Positions 24,255 through 29,237 of a DNA stretch of 29,237 nucleotides are shown one piece after another. Made by a program: the position numbers and the translations under genes. The notes below the pieces were generated by a model that made no database searches, was not told where the DNA came from, and saw only the letters and a list, made by a program, of their open reading frames with translations. The DNA lies in contig JBNRMJ010000026.1 in NCBI GenBank assembly GCA_050309435.1, positions 1 to 29,237 on the forward strand, in the 5' to 3' direction. The number at the start of each line of letters is the position of its first letter. Position 1 is the stretch's first letter. The stretch is from CAYXVJ01 sp050309435. Lineage in GTDB: Bacteria; Bacillota; Clostridia; Saccharofermentanales; Fastidiosipilaceae.

Positions 24255-25202
24255 TTAGAACAATGCCGATTCCGGTTCAACCTTACGGATGAACAGGTTG
24301 GAGCCGATAACAAAGATGAAACCGACGACGGACTGCATGAAGTTGGCGGCTGTACCAAGTTTGAAGTTACCGCTGCCGATCGTGGCGTTAAAGACGTAGA
24401 CGTCGATGGTCAAGGATACGTCATAGAGCTGTCCGACACGGCGGGTCAGCTGATAGAAGAGATCCAGATTGGATCTGAAGATACCGCCGAGCGACATAAT
24501 CAGCATGATGATAACCAGGGATCTGAGCTGGGGCAGAGTGATGAATTTCATCTGCTGCCACTTGGTTGCGCCGTCGATCATGGCTGCTTCGTAGAACGTA
24601 CCGTCAATGCCGGACAGAGCAGCCAGGTAAATGACCGAGCCGTAACCGATACCCTTCCAGCTATTCATAAAGATAAAGATATAAGGCCAGTATTCGGGTT
24701 TGTTGTACCAGGAAATCGCGTCACCGCCCAGGGATGTAATAATCTGATTGACCAGACCCTTATCAGGAGATAAGAAAGCGAAGACAAAATAATTAACAAC
24801 AACCCAGGACAGGAAGTGAGGCAGGAAAATCGCAGTCTGCGTCACCTTCTTAAGCCTGGCACTGCGCATTTCATGAAACATCAAGGCCAGGATAATCGGC
24901 AGCACGGTACCGAGAATGATAAAAATGACATTATAACCAAGCGTGTTAACAATCATCCGGCGGGCATCCGGCGTGCGGAAAAGGAACCTGAAGTTTTCCA
25001 GTCCGCTCCACTGGGAATTAAACAAGTTATAAAGGAATCCATGGTGCGGATCGATCTTGTAGTTCTTGAACGCAATGATGATACCGACCATAGGCAAGTA
25101 GCTGAATAACAGAAACCAAATAGCCGCAGGTAAAGCTAAAGCAGTCAGTTCCACATCTTCGCGATGCAGTCTGAACTTTTTCTTCTTGGGTATAGTTGAC
25201 AT
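24255..25202 (-). CDS. Sugar ABC transporter permease, LplB type
   Basis: This 315-residue membrane protein is the partner permease of the same importer. It has a charged N-terminal tail, about six membrane helices (first near 18-45, PAAIWFLLFSYLPMVGIIIAF) and the EAA loop EAAMIDGATKWQQMKFITLP, all typical of LplB-type CUT1 permeases. I place the start at the ATG at 25202 because GAGGAGG lies five bases upstream; in-frame ATGs at 25220 and 25241 would add residues without such a site. It is the first gene of the operon: promoter at 25335-25362, then permease, permease, lipoprotein and GH3. The roughly 125-base leader before this start is long for an ordinary promoter and may carry regulatory sites. 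Confidence 0.94.
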   Translation of the reverse strand: MSTIPKKKKFRLHREDVELTALALPAAIWFLLFSYLPMVGIIIAFKNYKIDPHHGFLYNLFNSQWSGLENFRFLFRTPDARRMIVNTLGYNVIFIILGTVLPIILALMFHEMRSARLKKVTQTAIFLPHFLSWVVVNYFVFAFLSPDKGLVNQIITSLGGDAISWYNKPEYWPYIFIFMNSWKGIGYGSVIYLAALSGIDGTFYEAAMIDGATKWQQMKFITLPQLRSLVIIMLIMSLGGIFRSNLDLFYQLTRRVGQLYDVSLTIDVYVFNATIGSGNFKLGTAANFMQSVVGFIFVIGSNLFIRKVEPESALF

Positions 25203-25334
25203 TAAATCCTCCTCTGACATGCTACATATGCCAGTAACCATTTTAACAAATTTTATTAACAGAGTAAAGACAAAAATACGGCAACTCCGAACTTTTTAAC
25301 ATACGATGTAACTTACAGGCTGCCTAACAGATTA

Positions 25335-25362
25335 ACTATAACTCATTCTTACCATTTGTCAA
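25335..25362 (-). promoter_or_regulatory. Near-consensus sigma-A promoter of the importer-GH3 operon
   Basis: On the minus strand a perfect TTGACA (25357-25362) and TATAGT (25335-25340) are 16 bases apart, the best promoter in the window. Transcription would start near 25328, about 125 bases before the permease ATG. No cre-like palindrome overlaps it. Confidence 0.85.
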
Positions 25363-25414
25363 TTGCTTTTAGCCTGTTTTTTATTATCAAAGGCACAAAA
25401 TAAGCCATTTTACG

Positions 25415-25460
25415 AAAAAAGGAGCGTTGCAAAAGGCTTTACAGCCGTTTACAACGCCCC
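25415..25460 (-). terminator. Rho-independent terminator of the ABC-F gene
   Basis: On the minus strand a 13-base stem with two G-T wobbles (25448-25460 with 25421-25433) encloses an inner GGCT/AGCC stem and is followed by six T. It lies about 70 bases beyond the ABC-F stop codon. Confidence 0.9.
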
Positions 25461-25532
25461 GATTAAAATTGATACATATTTTTTATAATTATTACATTTT
25501 ACTTATCATTAAAATTTGACACGTTAAGCACG

Positions 25533-27164
25533 TTAAGCAAGCGAACGCAGCGCTTCCAGTTTTCTGGCTACGCTTTCGCTTGAGATGAAGTCTTCGTAAG
25601 TCATGCCGACCTGATCGATCATGCCGTGAGGCGAGAGGAAAATGATGCGGTTGGCGATCGTCTGGATGAACTCATGGTCATGCGAGGAGAAAAGAATAGC
25701 TCCCTTGAAGGCGATCAGGCCGTCGTTGAGGCTGCTGATCGACTCCAGATCGAGGTGATTGCTGGGATCGTCCAGAAGCAGAACATTGGCCTTTGACAGC
25801 ATCTGGCGCGAAAGCAGGCAACGTACTTTCTCGCCGCCCGACAGCACGCCCAGTTTCTTATGGACTTCGTCTCCGCTAAAGAGCATACGACCCAAAAGGC
25901 CGCGAATCGAGGTATCGTCCTGCATATCCGAAGGAGCATACTGACGAAGCCAGTCGAGGATACTCTGATCCGGATCTTCGAAAGCCGATGATGCGTCGCG
26001 TGGCAGATAAGACTGAGACGTCGTGATACCCCAGCGAAATTCGCCGTCATCCGGTCGGCTGACACCGGCCAGGACATTCAGGAAAGCCGTGATGATCAGG
26101 TCGTTATCTGCCAGGAAAGCGACTTTATCATCGCGATTCAGGGTAAAGCTGACATTCTTAAATAAGGCCTCGCCTTCCAGACTGTAAGACAGATCGCGAA
26201 CCATCAGCAGATCATGACCGATCTCGCGCTCGGGCGTGAACGCAATAAACGGATATTTACGCGAGGACGGACGAATGTCGTCGAGCGTGATCTTATCGAG
26301 AATCTTCTTACGCGAGGTGGCCTGTTTGGACTTCGAAGCGTTCGCGCTGAAGCGGGCGATAAACTCCTGCAGATCTTTGATCTTGTCTTCTTTGGCCGCA
26401 TTTTGTTTGGCGATTAAGCGGGCCGCCAGTTCGGAAGACTGCTTCCAGAAATCATAGTTACCGGCAAAGAGGCTGATCTTACCGAAGTCAACGTCGCAGG
26501 TATAGGTACAAACCCGATTCAGAAAATAACGGTCATGCGAGACGACGATAACCGTGTGGGGATATTCGATGATGAATTCACAGAGCCATTCGATCGTATT
26601 GATATCCAGACCGTTCGTCGGCTCGTCGAGCAGCAGAATATCCGGCGTCTTGAACAAGGCCTGGGCCAAAAGCACTTTAACCTTGTCGGCCTCGAGCAGT
26701 TCGCTCATCATCTTATCGTGCTGAGATTCGGGAATGCCCAGACTCTGAAGCAGAGAGGCCGCTTCCGACTCCGCTTCCCAGCCGCCCAGTTCGGCGAACT
26801 CGGCTTCCAGTTCACCGGCGAGAATACCGTCTTCTTCCGAGAAATCCTCTTTCATATAGAGGGCATCTTTTTGCTTACCTATATCATAGAGACGGCGATG
26901 ACCCATCAGGACCGTGTCCATGACGGTATACTCTTCGAAAGCGAAGTGATTCTGATTCAAAGTCGCCATACGGGTATGAGGGTCCATGCTGATATAGCCG
27001 GACGTGGGCTCCAGCTCACCGGATAAGATACGCAGGAAAGTAGACTTACCCGCACCGTTGGCGCCGATAATGCCGTAGCAGTTACCGTCGGTAAAAGATA
27101 AGTTGACATGCTCGAAAAGCTTCACGTCGGCGAAGCGAAGACTGACATTATTGACTGTTAACAT
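25533..27164 (-). CDS. ABC-F family ATPase, YkpA/YbiT type, with an asymmetric second ATP site
   Basis: ABC-F proteins bind the ribosome and act on translation; the YbiT/YkpA branch is not usually a resistance determinant. From the ATG at 27164 (AGAGG ten bases upstream; an upstream in-frame start at 27233 lacks a site) the protein has 543 residues. NBD1: Walker A GANGAGKS (34-41), Walker B with catalytic E181, H210. The linker SANASKSKQATSR (273-285) is diagnostic of this branch. NBD2: signature LSGGE (441-445), H495, but Walker A is lost (FLADNDLIITAF, no Lys) and Walker B reads LLLDDPSNHLD with D466 in place of Glu. NBD1 also lacks LSGG (MSELLEADK, 153-161). No membrane segments. A promoter with a palindrome precedes it and a terminator follows. 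Confidence 0.93.
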   Translation of the reverse strand: MLTVNNVSLRFADVKLFEHVNLSFTDGNCYGIIGANGAGKSTFLRILSGELEPTSGYISMDPHTRMATLNQNHFAFEEYTVMDTVLMGHRRLYDIGKQKDALYMKEDFSEEDGILAGELEAEFAELGGWEAESEAASLLQSLGIPESQHDKMMSELLEADKVKVLLAQALFKTPDILLLDEPTNGLDINTIEWLCEFIIEYPHTVIVVSHDRYFLNRVCTYTCDVDFGKISLFAGNYDFWKQSSELAARLIAKQNAAKEDKIKDLQEFIARFSANASKSKQATSRKKILDKITLDDIRPSSRKYPFIAFTPEREIGHDLLMVRDLSYSLEGEALFKNVSFTLNRDDKVAFLADNDLIITAFLNVLAGVSRPDDGEFRWGITTSQSYLPRDASSAFEDPDQSILDWLRQYAPSDMQDDTSIRGLLGRMLFSGDEVHKKLGVLSGGEKVRCLLSRQMLSKANVLLLDDPSNHLDLESISSLNDGLIAFKGAILFSSHDHEFIQTIANRIIFLSPHGMIDQVGMTYEDFISSESVARKLEALRSLA

Positions 27165-27206
27165 GAATTTGAAACCTCTTGGACATAATGGCGATTGTGA
27201 CGATAC

Positions 27207-27235
27207 ATTGTAACATGAAAAGTAAGCGCTCACAA
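27207..27235 (-). promoter_or_regulatory. Putative sigma-A promoter of the ABC-F gene
   Basis: On the minus strand TTGTGA (27230-27235) and TACAAT (27207-27212) are 17 bases apart; transcription would start near 27200, about 35 bases before the ATG at 27164. The -35 and spacer coincide with the cre/LacI-like palindrome. Confidence 0.6.
27220..27235 (-). promoter_or_regulatory. cre-like / LacI-family operator over the ABC-F promoter
   Basis: The minus-strand 16-mer TTGTGAGCGCTTACTT fits the CcpA cre pattern WTGNNANCGNWNNCAW at all but one position. Its core (27222-27233) is an inverted repeat around GCGC with one G-T mispair. It overlaps the -35 and spacer, where binding would repress. No LacI-family gene is in the window, so the regulator is unknown. 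Confidence 0.45.
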
Positions 27236-27263
27236 TTCACGGCAGATACGGCTTTACTTTTGC

Positions 27264-27297
27264 AAAATAAGGGAGAGAGTAATTGCTTACTCTCTCC
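27264..27297 (-). terminator. Rho-independent terminator after the second binding-protein gene
   Basis: A perfect 11-base stem (27287-27297 with 27272-27282) with a 4-base loop is followed on the minus strand by cttatttt. It closes the second importer operon and lies about 50 bases beyond the binding-protein stop codon. Confidence 0.9.
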
Positions 27298-27345
27298 TTC
27301 GCATATCGTTAAGACAATCTATATCGTTCTGACTCGACAAGATGA

Positions 27346-28995
27346 TTAGTCAAACATGCCCAGATCTTTGGAACGCTCCAGACGAGCCTGATCGACAGCC
27401 AGATATTCTTTCAGACCGAGTGCTTCGAGTTCCGCGATAATTTCGGGGAGCTCGTCGACCGAACGGTTGCCGAGTGTTAAAGCCGTAGCGAATTCCTGTG
27501 ACTTGGAATCAAGATCCGTGATCAGTTTACCTTGAGTATCGCGTTCTTCCGTAGTGGCCATGGCCAGGTAGTTACCGGAACCCATCGGTGTACCGATTTC
27601 GTAGGTGATGTTGTCTCTTTGCCATTGGGCTTGTGCTTCCGGTACGGTAGCCATTTCGTTTTCCATCGGGACAATACGACGTTTCGGGAACATCGTGCCG
27701 TTACCCCAGAGGAAGTCACCGATGACCTTGCCTTCGGCATAAGCCTCTTCCTGTGCATTGTGATAGGCAATCGGCAGGAGCTGCTTTCTGCCATCTTTCA
27801 TTTCCCAGGTCTCGCCTTCAATACCGAAAGCGGTCAGTTCGATGTATTCATCCGAGCAGAGCACATCGAGCAGGCGGGCATTGGCTTCGTCGCTCTTCGA
27901 GGAGCTTGTGAAAGCATAGCGACCATAGGAAAGCATCGGGGGCTCGATAATCAGCGAATTCTGAATAGCGGGATCACCCTGCAGGTTCAAGGGAACATAG
28001 ATTGCGTCATCGTCGCCGACAACAGAAGCCATGGACCATGTTTCCATCGGATAGGATACGATGGCCGCAGCCTTATTGTTCTCAACCTGATTACCGCTTT
28101 GGGCGGCACCGACAGCCGTCGGATCCATGATGCCGTCGTTAATCATTTTCTGCAGGAAAGTGAAATATTCGTCGACGCCTTCCTGATACCAGGGCGATGT
28201 AATGTCGGTCGGCTCGCCATCGCTGATACCGAAGCTGGACAGCGAGTAGAAAAGACCAAACCACTGGGCAATACCGTTGGAGAAGTTAGCGGTATCGGCA
28301 ACCAGGACTTCATCGGCAGAACCGTTTCCGTTGACATCGTTCTCCTGGAAAGCCTTGATCGTATCATAGAACTCATCGGCCGTTGTCGGCATCTCGAGAC
28401 CCAGATCTTCGACCCAGTCGCCGCGGATCAATACGGTATAGTTGGTAGAGGCGGGTTTGTCCTCGTAAGTTGTCATCTGAACCTGAGAAATCCAGTAAAC
28501 CTTACCGTCATCCGTGGTGTTCAGGAGCCAGGAGCGCTTGCCGACTTCGGTTTCGAAGAAAGTTTTGGCCGTACCGTCGCTCTTCTCGAGGATGCTGTCG
28601 ATATCTTTGAACTGACCGTCGGTTGCCATTTCGAGCAGCGAAGGGTCGCCGAGAGCAGCCACATTCAGGAAATCCGGCAAGTCGGTTGCCGTAGCCGTAC
28701 GGGTCTGAAGAACCGTTTCATACTGCTCGTTGGCGATGACTTCGAACTCCGGTGCCAGACCGTAATCGGCGAAAACATCCTCCAGCGCTTTCCAAACATT
28801 CATATCCTCGCGATCGTTCATGCTGAACTTGCCGTAGGTCGTATCCGGACCCATGATCTTGATCTTCAGAACTTCATCGCCGCTGCTGTTTGTTTCGTTG
28901 GGTTTATCCGCGCCTCCGCCGCCGCAGGCCGCAGCGCCGAGTACCATGGTGGCACCAAGCATTGCTGCCAGGGACCGTTTAAGTATTTGTTTCAT
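27346..28995 (-). CDS. Sugar ABC transporter substrate-binding lipoprotein (second importer)
   Basis: A 549-residue lipoprotein: basic head (MKQILKR), hydrophobic core, then AAAC with the predicted lipidated C24 and a G-rich linker. The box is slightly atypical, with Ala rather than Leu at -3. The mature part resembles LipO/LplA-type binding proteins of CUT1 importers and is longer than the first binding protein here (489 residues), with little obvious similarity beyond the fold, so the two importers likely take different sugars. The ATG at 28995 lies five to six bases after GGAGG; an in-frame start at 29025 would add ten residues before the signal peptide. A permease gene ends 78 bases upstream, giving the same permease-then-lipoprotein order as the first importer. 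Ligand unknown. Confidence 0.9.
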   Translation of the reverse strand: MKQILKRSLAAMLGATMVLGAAACGGGGADKPNETNSSGDEVLKIKIMGPDTTYGKFSMNDREDMNVWKALEDVFADYGLAPEFEVIANEQYETVLQTRTATATDLPDFLNVAALGDPSLLEMATDGQFKDIDSILEKSDGTAKTFFETEVGKRSWLLNTTDDGKVYWISQVQMTTYEDKPASTNYTVLIRGDWVEDLGLEMPTTADEFYDTIKAFQENDVNGNGSADEVLVADTANFSNGIAQWFGLFYSLSSFGISDGEPTDITSPWYQEGVDEYFTFLQKMINDGIMDPTAVGAAQSGNQVENNKAAAIVSYPMETWSMASVVGDDDAIYVPLNLQGDPAIQNSLIIEPPMLSYGRYAFTSSSKSDEANARLLDVLCSDEYIELTAFGIEGETWEMKDGRKQLLPIAYHNAQEEAYAEGKVIGDFLWGNGTMFPKRRIVPMENEMATVPEAQAQWQRDNITYEIGTPMGSGNYLAMATTEERDTQGKLITDLDSKSQEFATALTLGNRSVDELPEIIAELEALGLKEYLAVDQARLERSKDLGMFD

Positions 28996-29073
28996 TTTTA
29001 CCTCCAAGTAAACCAAATTATTCACTGTCTGATAATTAGAACCGATTGTGTCAGAACGTATTGATTGCGGGGG

Positions 29074-29237
29074 TTAGCCTTTTAACGAACCAAGCATGAC
29101 TCCTTTCACGAAGTGCTTCTGCAAGAAGGGATAAACAACCAGTACCGGTAAGGTCGAGAAAATAATCATGGCGTATTTCAACTGATTGCTTGTTAATTTC
29201 TTCTGGGCAGCCATGGCCGCCTCGTCTGCGGTCATTC
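29074..29237 (-). CDS. Sugar ABC transporter permease, LplC/YtcP type (C-terminal part only)
   Basis: Only the last 54 codons lie in the window; the 5' part continues beyond 29237. The minus-strand frame ends in TAA at 29074-29076 and reads a final membrane helix (AMIIFSTLPVLVVYPFLQ) followed by KHFVKGVMLGSLKG. This ending parallels the YPFFQRYF...GAVKG tail of the permease at 23313-24242 and is typical of LplC/YtcP permeases. It therefore belongs to a second importer with the lipoprotein encoded at 27346-28995. The EAA loop is outside the window, so function is inferred from the tail and the neighbour alone. Confidence 0.85.
   Translation of the reverse strand, partial: MTADEAAMAAQKKLTSNQLKYAMIIFSTLPVLVVYPFLQKHFVKGVMLGSLKG

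Larger units (their letters stand above)
25203..25532. other. 330-base intergenic region with importer promoter and ABC-F terminator
   Basis: Both flanking genes are on the minus strand. From right to left it holds an AT-rich stretch after the ABC-F stop (25461-25532, with a 9-base tandem repeat acgttaagc around the stop), the ABC-F terminator (25415-25460), the importer promoter (25335-25362) and an untranslated leader of about 125 bases. I see no coding potential and no recognisable riboswitch. Confidence 0.75.

Noticed and set aside
25515..25535. Tandem 9-base repeat acgttaagc at the ABC-F stop codon as an attachment site or target duplication
   Set aside because: The copies are adjacent, very short and not flanking any inserted segment; slippage explains them.
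27532..29064. A 510-codon open frame on the + strand opposite the second binding-protein gene
   Set aside because: It is the mirror of a GC-rich, well-supported lipoprotein gene, has no recognisable domain, and its product is unlike any family I know. Similar long antisense frames lie opposite hydG, hydA and the first binding protein for the same reason.

Overview
The window looks like chromosomal DNA from an anaerobic, fermentative, sugar-using Firmicute, most likely of the class Clostridia. The reasons are a complete [FeFe]-hydrogenase gene set (hydE, hydG, hydF and a large hydA), two LplB/LplC/LipO-type sugar importers, a YkpA/YbiT-type ABC-F protein, strong AGGAGG-type ribosome binding sites, sigma-A-like promoters and moderate GC content. 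A finer placement (for example near Saccharofermentans or other Oscillospirales) is only a guess. No phage, transposon, CRISPR array, rRNA or tRNA gene was recognised.

Region 1 (77-1947, +): an HD-domain nucleotidase-like protein and a DHA3-type MFS exporter, closed by a clear terminator. Region 2 (about 2061-9154, +): the hydrogenase operon, with a putative promoter followed by hydE-hydG-hydF-hydA. The genes overlap or nearly touch, and the operon ends in a strong bidirectional terminator. HydE, HydG and HydF build the H-cluster. HydA is unusual: a 1060-residue polypeptide in which a complete GltD/NfnL-like FAD/NAD(P)H oxidoreductase is inserted between the N-terminal [2Fe-2S] domain and the ferredoxin/H-cluster domains, so one chain could couple NAD(P)H to H2. 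Two H-cluster motifs also depart from the consensus.

Region 3 (9175-14129, -): a tightly coupled operon driven by a good promoter at 14102-14129: GH172 (DUF2961), GH116-like glycosidase, GNAT acetyltransferase and DUF1697 protein. Both glycosidases lack signal peptides and should act on imported sugars. Just upstream is a membrane-anchored DUF4097-like gene (14155-14851, -) broken by a frameshift.

Region 4 (14967-19334, +): housekeeping genes trpS, an M24 Xaa-Pro peptidase, a tRNA-dihydrouridine synthase and a monoacylglycerol-lipase-like hydrolase, with terminators after the peptidase and after the hydrolase.

Region 5 (19352-25362, -): a sugar uptake operon with a near-consensus promoter, two permeases, a lipoprotein binding protein and a cytoplasmic GH3 glycosidase. 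A long hairpin separates the binding-protein gene from GH3. No ATPase subunit is present, so a shared ATPase encoded elsewhere is expected. Region 6 (25415-29237, -): an ABC-F protein whose ATP sites look asymmetric (one intact, one degenerate), with a cre/LacI-like palindrome over its promoter, then a second importer represented by a binding protein and the 3' end of a permease that runs off the window.

Taken together the genes suggest sugar import without phosphorylation, cytoplasmic hydrolysis of oligosaccharides, and disposal of fermentation electrons as H2. All functional statements come from reading motifs, not from database searches.
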